Assembly: GCA_027886175.1 (NCBI GenBank)
Contig: JAJNNQ010000011.1
Span: 3,534,001-3,598,000, forward strand
Origin: Phylloscopus collybita
Lineage: Eukaryota; Chordata; Aves; Passeriformes; Phylloscopidae
Direction of reading: 5' to 3'
Length of the DNA stretch: 64,000 bases
In this document: in pieces, positions 1-13,700 of the stretch
Layout: each line of letters starts with the position of its first letter
Numbering within the stretch: the stretch's first letter is position 1
The notes under the pieces: generated by a model
The model's input: only the letters and a program-made list of their open reading frames with translations
What the model was told of the DNA's origin: nothing
The model's database searches: none
Made by a program: the position numbers and the translations under genes

Positions 1-1139
1 TTGTCACAATGAACAAAAAGTCCTTTATAACAACATTTCAGCCATTAGCCATAACATTCCAGTCTCTCACAAGTCCTGTGAGGAGCAGCTGAGAGAGCAG
101 GGGTGGTTTAGCATAAAGGAGATCCACTCTGGCTATTTTAAAGTGATATTTAAGCTACAGCTTAGTCCGTTCTATTATTGGCATTCAGATTTTTAGCTCC
201 AGGTTTCAGTGTGATCCATCTTTGAATTGCACAGCGTAGCCATCTAGTTCAAATAAAGTCCAGCTAGAGGCCTAACAAGTCTAGCTACGGATGCCAAACA
301 AGCACGTAGCTAACTTTCAGCTAAAATTTTTAGCACCAGTATATCCCTTGAGTCTGCCATGAATTGGGTTCTGGATTTTCAAAGTCCCATTGTTGCTCCT
401 TGCAGTTTTGTTGAGGCATTGTCGCTCCTCTGCGACATCCTCCCTTCAAAATGGCTTCTGGATTCTCAGAAAAGACACCAACACCTCGTCTTTTGTCCAG
501 GGAAAGACTGAAGTCTATTAGTGTGAGTATCCGCTGGAAACTCCCCTGGTGTCCCTCCTCTCCCTGCCCTGCCTGTTGTCCAGCAGCACAGTGAAGCTGC
601 AGACCCCGTCCCCACCTCTTTGTGTGTGCTCCTCTTGGTGGGGGCTGTCCTGGTGCAGCAGGGAACACCGTGTGCTGCTTCAGGGACAGTGCAGCGTCTT
701 GTGCCACCGGAGCCAAGTTAAAGCCATGAGCAGCTGAAGCCCTGAGCGTGTGCTTCCTTCCCTCCCCTTTGTCGCAGCAATTCCTTCTGTCAGGCTGGAC
801 ACTCACCTGTGCTGCTCTGACCAACCTGCCCTTGGGCATGTGCGGGGGAAGCTCAAACTCTGCCCTGCTAGAAGAGGTTCCAAACCAGCTGTTCTCTCTC
901 ATCTCTGTGTGGGGCACAGATCCAGCCCTGCAGACAGCACTGCAGTCAGGGCCACAAAGGTCCCTTGGCTGTCAGGAGCTCACCTGACTGAAGATCAAAG
1001 CCCCCACTGCTGAGGCTCTGTCAAGGAGATCCCTCTGTTTTCTTCTGTGGAGGGCTCTGTGAGCCCAGACGGACAACACCAATGCTAATTAACAGAGAGA
1101 ACTAAAACTTGGACACTTTGCTGTGCACCTCACTCTTGC
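1..1139. other. Upstream/intronic sequence without supported gene
   Basis: Nothing with coding support was found. The open frames here, on either strand, are short or lack homology and splice context. The stretch is either the 5' flank or an early intron of the HYDIN-like gene. Confidence 0.5.
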
Positions 1140-1467
1140 TACAGCTTTGCTTTCTTGCCTCTCTTGGACTCAGCCAGCAGTGCTGTCTCCACGCTGTCAG
1201 TTTTGAGTGTTGTGCAGGGATGGAGTTAGAGGAGTTCTGAGAGCCCCTCCCCACTCTCTGAAAAAAGCCACTGCCTCAATCCAATGAAACTAAAGAGGAG
1301 AGAAATGCCCAGAGAGCAGAAATCCCCAAATATATCTCATCATATCATGGAGAAGCTAATGGGACAGAGCCATGTGGTTGGAGTATGTGTATTGCACTCT
1401 GCATTATTAATTTACTGATGCTGAGGATTTTAGCAGGTACCTTCCAGGGCTTCCAGGATTGTCCTAG
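1140..1467 (+). repeat. 328-bp direct repeat, copy 1
   Basis: This copy is nearly identical to 2031-2358, at a constant offset of 891 bp. Shared landmarks are the segment CTTGCCTCTCTTGGACTCAG near the left end and TGTCCTAG at the right end. Only scattered substitutions separate the copies. It lies upstream of the candidate first HYDIN-like exon. Confidence 0.9.
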
Positions 1468-1589
1468 ACTATGTGATCACAAATTATTCACCCACACTGC
1501 TTGTTCGAGAAAAGCCTCCTGAACTATGGCATCTCTGAGGCTCTTGTTAGTTTTTATGGTTTTTGGTTTGTTTTTTTTTTCCCTATCAG

Positions 1590-1709
1590 CTGCTTCCCTT
1601 TAAGATCCTGAGGAAGAAGTTTCTCAATGTGAAGAATCAGGCCAGTACTGGGAGGAGTGTTGTGCCCAGAATTGGCCGATTTCTACACAAGCGTGAGACT
1701 GGTGAAAAG
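1590..1709 (+). CDS. HYDIN-like: HYDIN-like, candidate first coding exon
   Basis: This is an open 40-codon exon in phase 0 at both ends. It has a pyrimidine-rich acceptor (CCCTATCAG) and the donor AAG|GTATCC. It encodes a basic segment beginning LLPFKILRKKFLNVKNQ and ending FLHKRETGEK, consistent with a basic N-terminus ahead of the first ASH domain. I cannot align it with certainty to known HYDIN N-termini. It lies between the two copies of a 328-bp duplicated sequence. No upstream in-frame ATG in good context is visible, so the initiator exon remains unassigned. Confidence 0.45.
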
Positions 1710-4700
1710 GTATCCTTTTCCTGCTCTTTTCCTTCCTGTTTTTGACGTAGAGTTTGAAGAGGTGTTGTGTTTGTGACAGGCTTGCCAGCAGCAAAATACC
1801 TCAGTGTTCCAGGTCCTGTTGTCATTACAAACTGCTGCTAGTTTGGAGTGCTGATCTGCACTAAGGCAACACAAATAACCTCTGCTGAAGCTGCTGGGGT
1901 TTGCTGGAGTGTAGCTGCCATTGCTAAAACAGTGGGGGGAAGGCTGGGGACACAAAGGCACAAAATTGCCATTTTCCATTCTCCTGCTGAAACAGCCACC
2001 TCTTGCTTTGGCACGGTCACCATCAAATGCTACAACTTTGCTTTCTTGCCTCTCTTGGACTCAGCCAGCAGTGCTGTCTCCACGCTGTCAGTTTTGAGTG
2101 TTGTGCAGGGATGGAGTTAGAGGAGTTCTGAGAGCCCCTCCCCACTCTCTGAAAAAAGCCACTGCCTGAATCCAATGAAACTAAAGAGGAAAGAAATGCC
2201 CAGAGAGCAGAAATCCCCAAACATATCCCATCAGATCATGGAGAAGCTAATGGGACAGAGCCATGTGGTTGGAGTATGTGTATTGCACTCTGCATTATTA
2301 ATTTACTGATGCTAAGGATTTCAGCAGGTAACTTCCAGGGCTTCCAGGACTGTCCTAGTGGCCTGCTCAGTGTGGTGCAAGAAAGTTTGATCAGCCCAGG
2401 GCAGAGGTGGAAGAGCCACTGTTTGCCCCGTGTGGGCTGGGCAGATGTGCTCAGCCAGAGTCTGTACTTCACTGGGGATCAGTGCAGAATCTTCCTGCAA
2501 GCAGCTGAACCTCTCCCTGATCTGTCTGTCTTGCCTCTCCTTGCAGTCCTCGGCAGCTGACCCAGAGCAGAGCTCATTTCAGCCTTGCCCACCAGAGGTG
2601 GTGTTTCAGAACTACAGCCCTGGTCAGCTCTGTGAAATGCCCGTGCTTCTGAGGAACAGGGACAAGGTAAGTGCTGGCACGTGGACGTTTAACACTGTGC
2701 TGGAAGAGGAGAGCAGAGAAGGGTGCTTAAGGATGGCACCAAGGCATGTCCACCTGTCTCCACAAGTGGCAAAACCATCATTCCACGTCTTTCCCGCAGG
2801 TTCCTCATCTGGTGAAGGTCACCATGGAGAGCTCACCGTATTTCCAGCTGGTGGGCTCCGATGATGTGCGCCGCAAGGTGCCACCGGGCCTCTGTGCCAC
2901 TGTCTGCATCCTCTTCACCCCTGCAGAGAACAAGGTGAGTCTGGAAACGCCAAGAGATTGGTGTCTTAAGTGCAAAGTGAACCTGCAGGGTTGCATTCAG
3001 GGCATCTGGCCTGGGTTTTGAGGACCTCTGCTGGTTTCAGTGGAGTTGCACTGGATCTAGAACTGGGAGATACTCTTTGGCCATGCTGAAGATAGGGACA
3101 AATGCCCTGTGCTGAGACAGTTTCTTTTCCTGCAGGATTATTTCCACCAGCTCCTCTGCACCACTGAAAGGGAAGAGTTCATTGTGCCAATTCGGGCCAT
3201 TGGTGCCCGAGGCATCCTGGACTTCCCTGACCAGCTGGACTTCTCGGAGTGTCCGGTCAAGTGCAGCAGCCAGAGGACTCTGCTGGTGCGCAATGTTGGT
3301 AACCGGGAAGCTCGTTACCAGCTGAGCACCCAGAGGTGAGGCAGCTCCTCTGTGCTTGTGCAAAACTCCTCTGGGTGATAACAGAGTTGGGAAAGAACAA
3401 CAAAAGGAACTCGAGCATTGCAGCTGCTGCCCTGCAGCCCTGGCTGGGAATGGGCAGGATGGAGGCATCTGCTCTTGCTTTCAGTGCTCTTAGCAGGATG
3501 CATCCTTTGAGCTTTCTCTGTCCCAGATGGCCTGGAGGCTACTGGAACGTGTTAGTAGCTGGCTTGCACCCTCCTGAGCACAAGCAGCTTCTGAAATGGT
3601 TCCTCAGCACTGTCAGCCAAATAGACCCATTCTCTGGGAGGCCACAAGCACGTGGCTTTGCAATGGTCTTCTCATGTGATGCCCCATGAGCTGTGTTGTG
3701 GACAGCCTGTGCTGTTCCTGTCAGCCTCAGAAGGCAATCTCTGTTTCTCCTGTTGGCTGAACTGGAGAGGGTAATGCATTTTTGACGCCGTATCTGCAAG
3801 GAAACCAGTTCAGTTGGCAGATGGTGAGTTGAGAGTTACTTGATGCCAGAGGTCTGGGAGGAGCTGAGGTCAGGAATGCAGCACAGACCTGGGGTCCAAC
3901 CTGTGGCAGCTGAGTGGCTTTGATTTTTTCCCCTGGTGAAAGAGAGGCCAGAAGGCAAATTGACTTTTCTGCTGTGAAATGTGAGGGTCTGAGAGGAGCT
4001 TCCACCAAAGCCTGCCAAAGCTATTTCAGCAGGCTCCTCAGATGCTGTTCCAACAGGCTGCTGCCTTTGACTGTGCAAATATGTAGGCAGGAACTTGTAA
4101 ATCCATGCAAATTTTTTCTCTGGGATTTCCAGATCTTGTTTTGTCACCACCAAAATAAATACCCAATAAAGTTGGGTATCCTTTTGCAATGTGCTTTTGC
4201 CAGCTGTTTTATTGAGTGCTGCAGAGCATGTTGGATCCTGCTTGATAGGGATTTAGAGAGTTTCTGAAGTTCAGGAATGAAATATTGAAGTAGATGGAAC
4301 AGAGCTTGGGAGCAGTGACAGAGGGAAAGATGGAGCTTGTGATGTGCTGACTCTACAGAATTTTTAGCACAGAGATGGAGCTGCTTTAACCTAACAGACT
4401 GGATTGATTAGAACAGTTAATGCTGTTTGACTTCAGCTGTTACACCATCACCAAAAAGTTATACCTGGTAAGATTAGATGATATTTGGGTTTCTTCCTGC
4501 AGTAGGTGTTCATGGCCTGATGAGGCAATTCAATTGAATTTTCCTGTAACTTTCCCATCTTCCTTGGGGTGGCTGGCAGCTTTTCATGAGATTGATTCTC
4601 CCCAAATCAAAGAATTTCATAGTGGCAGTTAAGGCACCAGTGGACAAAAGGACGCTTGTCTATAGCAGATAACTATGCCATGGCACTTGAAGTAGATGGC

Positions 4701-7700
4701 AGCACCCTTGAACACAGCATTTAGAAAAAGTGCAGGTGAATGGTGCTTTGAGAGCCTTGGTCACAACATTGCCAGCTTTGCTCCCTTGTCAGCTCTGTTT
4801 CTAAATGATGTCAGGAGTACTTGGTACCTGGTATCCTCATGGCCATCACTTTTGCCCAGCTGTATCAATAAGGGGAGCTGATGCCTGATGAAAGTAAGCA
4901 AGATGCAAATGACCCTTGAGCCTCATTGCAGAGAGCTGGATGCAGAGGATGGGAGAGATGAGGTCATTTTATCTCACAGGATCTTGTGAGGGCTGGATCT
5001 CCTCACACTAGACTCAGTAGCTGTTTCTGATGCTGTCTGTTCTGCCTTCTGCTGACTGTGGTTGGTTTGCTCTTTGCTTGCACAAGTCAGCAGAAGTGAA
5101 GGGGACTGCAAAAGGGGTAACATCCCCAGATGTCCCCCAAAAGTCCTGCTGTGTCTGTGTTGCAGCCCTTTCTCTGTCACTCCGGCCATGGGAGCTCTGG
5201 ATGTGGGTGAAGCCACGCAGGTGACAGTGGGATACGAGCCACTGAAGACTGGCGACTCTTCCACGTCCCTTGTCGTGCACTACGACACAGGTGAGTGCTG
5301 GGCACTGCACAGGGCACTCTGTGCATCCCTCAGAGCAGAGCCCTTGCCAAGCAGAAGGGCTGATGGGGCCATGGCTTTAACGAGGGAGATGATGCTAGTT
5401 TTCATGGGGTTCATTTGTAGTCCCGTAGTTTGTAGTCATGTAGTTTGTTGTCTTGATCCTTGTAGAGCCTTGTCAATGCCAGTTCTAGAGAGCATGTCTG
5501 ATAGTTGTTGTTTCCATTTTGCCTGGGAAACGCTCACCTGCAGCAGGAATGGTGAGCTTGGTACTGACGTCTGAGCCCAGATGAATCCCAGGAGTTGGTT
5601 GGGAATAAGGAAGCTTTGAAAACTCTGGAAATGAGGAAGCCTTTGGTAGGGGTCTCTTCTAGAATGGGAAGTGCTGGCAGGTTGTCCAGAATATGCTCAT
5701 GCTGTGCTCATGCAGCTCTCAGGTTGTGATAAATGTCCTGAGCCATGGAACTGCTCATTCAGCAAAAGGCTATGACACTCCTTTGTCTTCCCTGTGGTTT
5801 GCTCTGTTCCTTGTGCTTCCATCAGCCAGTGAGCTAAACAAAGACTCCCCTTTGCTTTGTTCCAGGTGAAGACACCCACACAAGCCTTCATGGAAGAGCT
5901 GTGGATGTCCCCATCGGGCTGGACAGGAACAGTGTGGCATTTGGGAAAACCTACGTCACACTGTCAAAGCGCACAACTGTGCTCATCCACAACCTGAGTG
6001 ATACCACAGCCCGCTTCCGGTGGAAGGCTGTTGATGCCCAGGGAGATGAGCAGCTGAAGCTGAGGTAGGTTTGAAAGATCCATTGCAGTGACATACCTTG
6101 CCCAAGGGTGAAACTAATGTATGGCTTCAGGAGATATTGGGGCTTTTGAATGGCTTAGGGTCAGTAAACCATGCCATCTGTACCTGCCTCCCCCAAGCAG
6201 TTATGTGTCAGGAAAAGCCACTTGGGGTGGCTGGTGGATTCTTCCTCCAGAAGAATCTCTGTGGCAGAGCCTTTGAGCCAGGAAGTTCTCTTGAGGGCTG
6301 CTGGCTTTGGAAACCTCTCCTGAGCTTGCAGTTGTGGAGTGTGGAGTGAAGAACATGTCATCCTCTGATCCATTTGGGACCCCATGGCTCAGGGTCAGCT
6401 GAGGAGCTGCTCCTGCACGTGCACTTCTCTCTCAAATGTGTGGCTTATTAAACAACCTGCTGGGTTTGTCTCTTGTGTGGCTGCAGGCAGTATCAAAGGC
6501 TGTTTCAGCAGGATATGGACAAGTTTTATGACCGTCTGAAGGTGCACGGAGCAGACACCAGTCGCCGAGAACGCTTGGCTCTTCTCACCCACATCCTCCA
6601 GAGGGAGAGGGCAAAGCTGAGAGGAGATCCCATGCTGTTCGAAGATGACATTTTCTTCTTTGAGCCGAAGGTGATGGCTGAGAACCTCCCTTCTGCTTCT
6701 CTTCCTCCTCTTCCTCCTCATCCCTGAATAAGTCACTTGACCGATGCCTTCCTCAGGTGGCTTTGTGTGCCAAGAGAGAAGTCATGGGGATTCTGGTGAG
6801 GTCAGAGAGCTGGCTGCAAAAAGGGTTTCTGCCCTGTGGGCTCCTGGCACACAGCAGGAGCCTGACTAAAGCTTCCAAACTCTTGTTATCAGTGTTACTG
6901 ATGAGTGTTATTCACTTCTTGCTTGTCACTGATGCTCTTAATAATGGCTTAGGGGACGGTGGTTGCAAAGAAGATGTTTGTGATGTTTGAAGATAAAAGT
7001 TTTGCTGTCTCCTTCTGCTTTAGGAGGGTGAGATCAGGCCCAATTGTTCAGCTGAAATCACCGTGCTCTTTAAGCCCCGGGAAGCCCGGGTCTATGAGCA
7101 AACAGCTTACTGCGACATCTCAGGTGCGGCTCCTTCCCCCGCCTCTCTCACCGCAGTGAAGGCGAGGTGCAAACACTCCCCAGATCCCTGGCCCACTGTG
7201 TCATGGCTGGGAAGGCTCCGTGGTCAGCAGGGCAGCACTGGCGCATCCCCACGCTCCCTGCAGCTTCCAGGGCATCTCCTCTATTTTGATTTTCCCTCTC
7301 AGCTGTTCTGAATGCTGCCAGTATTTAGTGTGCTCCTCCTCCCTTGGGAAAAGCACTCTCTGAGGTGCACCCAGAAGGAGGAAGAATAAAATTGCTGGCA
7401 TTTCCTTAAGATTCACTGTCAACATAGGGGTAGAAGAAAGGATGGTCTCTAGGGAGGTACTGTTATCTCCTGAGGGAAGAGAAGGGTCCGTATCTTCTCC
7501 TGGAACATCAGGAGCTGGTCCCATGAGGCTCAGAGTCAGGGACCAGCACTAAGGCAGCCTGGAAAATGCAGGATAACAGAAGGAATTACTGTACTGAAAC
7601 AGAAATCTCTCCCCAGGCCGTCAGAACAGGCTGCCCCTGCACCTCATAGGGGAAGGCCTCGGGCCCCAGCTCCGCTTCAAGTGCGTGGAACTGAACATTG

Positions 7701-10700
7701 GGCATGTTTTTGTCAGAGGAACCCACAGCTATGCGGTGAGCAGCAGGCTTGGGGTGGATCCTGGTGGCTCCTGGGCTAGCAGTGAGCCTTGTGGACCTGT
7801 GGAATTCCTGGGCAGCTTTGGCAGTTGTGATACTAGTCAAATTTGGGGGGTTCTTGGAATCGGGATCTTTTGCATGGGGTCAGAAAAGTGTGTCTGTTGT
7901 TCATGAAACCCCAAGCCCTTCTTTTGGGCAGTCTTCCTTGGAGATCAGCTGGGAGGCTGCCTGCAAAACTGCTTGACCCATGAAATCAACACTGGGCCAA
8001 AAAGCTGCGTGTTCTGAGGCTTTTGTTCCAGTCCCAGACACAAATCACCTCTGTGCTCAGGCTGTCCAAAAGCAGCTGGAACAAACTGGCTGCATTGGAG
8101 TTTGAGTCCATTGCCGACAGTTTTCAGTCAAGTCCCTCCTGCCTATTCCTGGGAGTCAGAGGAAAGCCATGCAGCCTCCTGGCTCAGCACTGGTCAAAGT
8201 GCTTGGCAGTGCCTTCCCTTGCTGAGCAGGCCCTCGCCACCCTTGAGCCGTGGTGCACCTCTGGCTCTAGAAAGAGCAAAATGTTTCTGGGAAGGAAGCA
8301 AAGCAACTTTCTACAGCTTGGCTTCTGCTTTCTCCCACGTGCAATAAAACAGGTTGGCTGCAATGGAAGCTGAACGTGCCCTGCCCATGGTGGGGTTGGG
8401 CACACCTGGAGCAGCAGCAGCAGCGGCAGCAGCTCTGTGGTGATTTCACTGGTAATGCTGCCATGCCCAGTGTTGCTCTCAGGGCCAGGTGTGAATGAAC
8501 TTGGTGATGCTGAGCAGCTGCTCTGTGCTGCAGGTCAATGTGGAAAAGCCCAGAGTGGCTCTGCTTATGTGAGTTATCACTGCTTTGCATGAAAAACCCA
8601 AAGCCGTACAAAGTTCTATTTCAAAGTTGTCTTTTTTGGCTTCTGCCATGCAGCAGCACAGGGCATCCTCTGCCTTTTACAGGTGTTAATTGTTTAATTC
8701 CAAAGCACCTCAGCCTTCTGTAGGAAAGGAAGATTCCTCATGTATTTCCGTTTTGCTTTCCTGCTGCTGCAGGCGATCCTGTTAAACAGAGGGCCTCTTG
8801 AGGCTCCCTTCAGCCTCGTGCCTCCTGCCACAGCCATGGGCTCCTGCTTCACCTTCCTGCCCCAGGAGGGCATCGTGGCACCGGGCAGGCCCGAGGCCAT
8901 CCGGATCTCCTTCTGTCCCACCATCCTGGGGGAGTTTGAGGAACAATTCCAGTTCAGTGTGGCTGGATCTCCTACGCCTGCAGTCCTGACAATCAAGTAA
9001 GGACTCCGGAAGTTTGGTGGGCACATCTGTAGCTGTCTCTGGGACATCCCCCACCTACCTCACTTTGGGGTTGAGCAGAGAAAAAAGGTGTTTCCTGAGG
9101 TCTTCATCTCTGCTCTGATCCTGGCATTGCCTTAGTGTGAGGATGCCTGCTGCCCTGTAGACTCCTCCTCCCTGCAGGGATCTCCCTGTGCCTTGGGCCA
9201 TGGCAGGCAGTGGGGTGGATCAGCTTTGCGCAGTAGCTGCTCTGGGATGTCCCACCTGAACACCCAGCAAGGCCCCCAGGGCTTTGCAGATGGGCCAGCC
9301 TGGGAGGTTCTGCAGCAGCAGCAGTGTTTTGAAAAACCTCTGTTAATAATCCATCCCAAACGGGCAGCAGCAGCCTCAGCTCACCTCTCATGGCCACACT
9401 GGGGGGACAAGCTGTGCTCCCAAGTCCTGTGCAGAGAGTGCTCTGGTACGTCCTTTCCAGAGCCAGGAAAGGGCTAATGTGGGAGACAGGGAACTGTGCA
9501 GCAGGGATTGTCCCAAGGACATGGGCTAGTGCCATTGCAAAAGATAAAATCCTCGCTCAGCAAAGGGTAGAGGTGGGAAAAAAAGAAGAAAAGTGATGAT
9601 AGGAGAAGTAAAGCTCACTTCTCAGGGCAGCAGCAGCTTGAGGGCCTGTCCCAGGTAGCCTGTCAGCTGCTGACCACTTTGCTTTGGCTGCCTCCTGTCT
9701 ACATGGGTGCTGTGCTGAGCACAGGGTGCTGGGTTGACTTGAAACCCAGCGTGGCTCTGACAGCAGCTTTTATCCAGCCCCTCCCTGAGAACACTGGAAC
9801 CCTTTGCAATTCCCTTTAACAAAGCCACGGCCTCCCTGCCTTTGTCCTCGCAGGGGCTTTGTGATGGCACCGACTTTCCACTTCGATGTGCCCGCCCTGC
9901 ACTTCGGAGACGTCTCCTTTGGTGAGTGTGCCCCGGGCTGGCTCCAGAGTGTGCGAGGTTGCTGTGTTGCTGAAATGGAGCGCTGGAACATGAGAGCATT
10001 CATCACTCGTGCTCCTCCACCACAGCCTCTTCAGGGTGTTAGCTCCAGGCTGCTGGTGCCTTGGGTAGCGTTTTGCCATCGTGAGATCAAACAGGACCAA
10101 AGGAATAGGAAGTCAGTGTCACTGTCTGGCCACTTCTGGTTTCCTTTTGGATAAGAGGCACAAGAAAAAATGGCACCAGGCGGGAAGATGGTTCTGTAAT
10201 AGCAGATGCATCCTGCTTCATCTGGTTCCATTCCTAAGGCTTCCTCAGCTGAGGGCAGCTGTTATATCTTTGTTTCTTTGAACTGTGCTGTGAATGTTGC
10301 TGTTGTCCGCATCCAGATGGATGGTAACCTTGGTGGCATTTGGGATTGTGCCATCCTTTTTGTGCCTCTCGTGCCTGTTTTTGTGCCGTTTGTCCTTTTT
10401 GTGCCTCTCTTGCCTCCCTGCTGGAGTCATTGCTGGAGGAGCTGGCAGTGATCACTGTTGATGGGCATGGAGAAGCCCTGGGCTGTGCCTGCAGTTGGTT
10501 TTCCCTTGCCATCTGTGTTCAAATGACTCGTGGTAAGCAGGCTGTGGGAGATGTCTCCTCCACATAGAGATGGGCAGCGAAGCCATATATCCACTGCAAT
10601 GAGCTGTAGTTCAGGTAACAAAGAAGCCGAGTCCAAGCAGAGTTTTATCCTACCAAGATCTTCACAGCAGGGATCATGAGATCTTGATGCCTAAATGGAG

Positions 10701-13700
10701 AATTGTGTCATTTTCTCAGGTTTTCCTCGCACCTTGAAGTGTCGCCTGTTTAACACCTCCCCGGTATCCGCGGCCGTCAAGCTCCACATTCCCGGGGATG
10801 GCTCGGGACAGCCCAGCATTGACAGCACTCATCCCAAACTCAGACTCGATGGCCAGCATTGGAGGAAGGAAGCTCACGGTCTTACCAAGCCAAGGGAATT
10901 TTTCATAAGCCCCTGCAGAGTGACCGTCCGTGGCCTGGGATCCGAGGAGATCCAAGTATGGGAAGAGTGCAGCTGGCGGGGCTGAAGCTCCACTGGAGGG
11001 TGGGAGGGCTTTAGCTCTGATGCCGCTTTGAGCATCGTGTGAGGGAGGATCTGCACTGGTGTCAGGCCTCTGTCAGCTGGGTCGCTCGGGATGTCCCTGA
11101 AGGAGCACTGCTTTGTTTCCAAAATCACAAGCTGAAATCATGCAGCAGATGGTCAAGTACTGAAGGCATTCTTGTGTTTTTGAGAGCAATTTCTTTGATT
11201 GCAAGTGGGCAGAGGAAGGATGAGGACAGAAGGTGGCTGTTAAAGAGAGAGAGAACATTTGTAAAGCAGTTTCCTTTTCTTTCTGGTCTCGTTTCTCATC
11301 TCCTGGGGAGCAGATGAGTTGTCTTCACTGCAGGGATCTTCAGTGGGGACAGAAAATACTCTGCAGTCATGAACTGCCCAGCATGTGCTGGGCCACACTT
11401 TGTCCTCCACTTCCTGCTGTAAAGCTGGACTTGTTCTGTTCAAGTCAGCAGACTTCTTCTGCATTTCTGTTGTTGTAGTAGTCAGGTGAAAAATTAGTCC
11501 CTTTAACAAATCTGATCTTGCCAGAAGGCTTTTGTTACTTCCCAGAACTGTGCTCTACTTATGGACTAGGAGAAGAATTAAGGCAAAATCCTCCCTTTCT
11601 GTACCATGGAAGAGGAATCGGAGGACACCACACATGGGTGATGAGATTTTGGGAGTGAGCAAATGCTTGCTGCACTTCTTTTCTCTTCTACCAGGTCACC
11701 CTGTGTTCCAACACGGTCAGAGACTACAGCCTGGAGCTGGAGGTGGACGCGGAGGGTGTTGGCAAGAAGGTGTTGGCACTGACCCTCACAGCCAGGTACC
11801 AAGGCTTTCCTTGCAGCTGCTTGTCTTTCCTCCTGCATCCAGCACCAGCATGCTGCCTGGCAGCAGCTCCAAAGGAGAAGTGTTGCTGAGTCAGCGGGAT
11901 CTGCCCGTCTAGACATGAGAACAGTGCTAGGAAAGCAGCCCATGGTGAGATGGCCCCCTGCTCCCAGCCAGGCATGGCCCTAGGCCTTTTTCTAAAGGCC
12001 TGGAAGAGATGACTCAGTTTTCAGGCAGGACAACAGTGCAGGAGCAGAAAAGGGAGTCATTTTCACTGATACACTGGAGCCTTGTGTTCCTTGAGCCTTG
12101 GTGGGCTCTGGTCCTGGTTGGAAAGGCTCCCCCAGAGCTCGTGGACCCCTGGGACTGTTACAGGAGTCCTTGTGAGTGTCCTTGAGCAAAGAAGGGGAAA
12201 AACTGCTAAGACAGCTCTGGAACAGGGCACGTGTTCTGCCTGGGCATTTGGAAGCCTCTGCAGTGCAAAGCCTCAGGGTTTGTCCCTCCTTGACGAGAGG
12301 TGTTTGAGTGAAAAGAAGTTGAAGGGGTTTTCTCCCTGGAGGACTATTCCATCTTGGTTTGATTTGACAAATGCCTTATGCCCCGCTCCATGCTCTTTGA
12401 GGACAAAAGTTCTCAATTCTCTCAGGATCTCTAATTCCCTTGGGGTCATTTCTTTGCCCAGATGCATCGTTCCTGTCCTGCGAGTGCTCAACCCTGTGGT
12501 GAGGTTGGAGCACTGCTGTCTCAAGGCCCCCTATGAGGTGAAGCGGACCCTTGTGAACGACAGCGACATTCCCGGCTGCTACCGTGTTCTCCCTCAGGTG
12601 TGGCCTTGCATCCAGCTGCTCCCCTCAAATGTTCCTGAGGGGGATACTAGGGGAATAAAAGGGTTTGGATAAGACCTTGCTGGTTTCTAGTCCAACCTAA
12701 AGGTTTCCTGAGAACAGGAACCTGAATACAAACTGTAGGAAACAGCTGAACCTCTTGAGGAAGATGTTTAGATTCTGGTCTTTGACTTGTTCTCAAGTCA
12801 GAAGAGCTTAGAGGGCAGTGAAAATCTGATGCAAGGAGGCTGTCAGCACAGAAGTGGGTGTCTGTGGATGCAGCAACTTTTGGACCCCGTGGGGATGCTC
12901 AGCACCTACACCTTGCATTTTGTTCTTTGCTTTTTTGCTTTCTCCTGGGAATTTTTACAAGTGTGTGTGAGGTGCTCTCATATTAAGGATGTTAAGGAGC
13001 TGAAAGTTTCCTCCGTTCTGAAGTTGCTCTTGATTCTGTCCCTTCTAGGAACACAAGGAGAAGGCCACTGCATGGTACTCCAGCTCTAAGCCATTTGGGA
13101 TTATCGAGGCTCACAGCTCCCTGGAGATCCCCATTACACTGGTGGCCCAGTTGCCAGGAGAGTGCAAGGTCACTGCTGAGCTGGCCGTCTTTGGGAGACC
13201 AGGATCCCCACTGGTGAGAGCAAGGGGAGATGTGTGCCTTGAGCAGCTCATCCCAGTGGGCTGTAACTGTACAGGGATTCTTCCAGGAATTTGTGCTGTC
13301 TGGCTGCTGTGGACAAGGACAGAAGGCACTGGGGGCACGAGCAGCAGCTTAGGCCTAGCAAAAGGAGGAAAGGTGGAAGCCTCCTGGGTAGCAATCTCAG
13401 TGCCTGACCCAGCAGAGAGTAACAAATGTGGCAGATGGGATAACAGCCCCAGTCTGAAGCCCAGACCAGGCCCTGGCTCTCACACTCTGTGGTGTTACCA
13501 GATGAACTCAAGTGCTGCTTCCTTGCAGCTGTTCAGGATCACACAGGGACATCCCTGGATCCTGCTAAAGCAAGCTCTGCGTACCAGACTGTTACAATGT
13601 TGCAAGTTTAATGACGGGGCCGTAAATCCAAAGATGTTAAAAAGGAAAGGCCAATCGTTTATTGTTGTAAAATCGGCTACAGGAACAGGAGACTGGGCTA

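Noticed and set aside
330..917. 195-codon minus-strand frame near the window start
   Set aside because: No family resemblance, no splice or promoter support, and residue usage typical of antisense noise.
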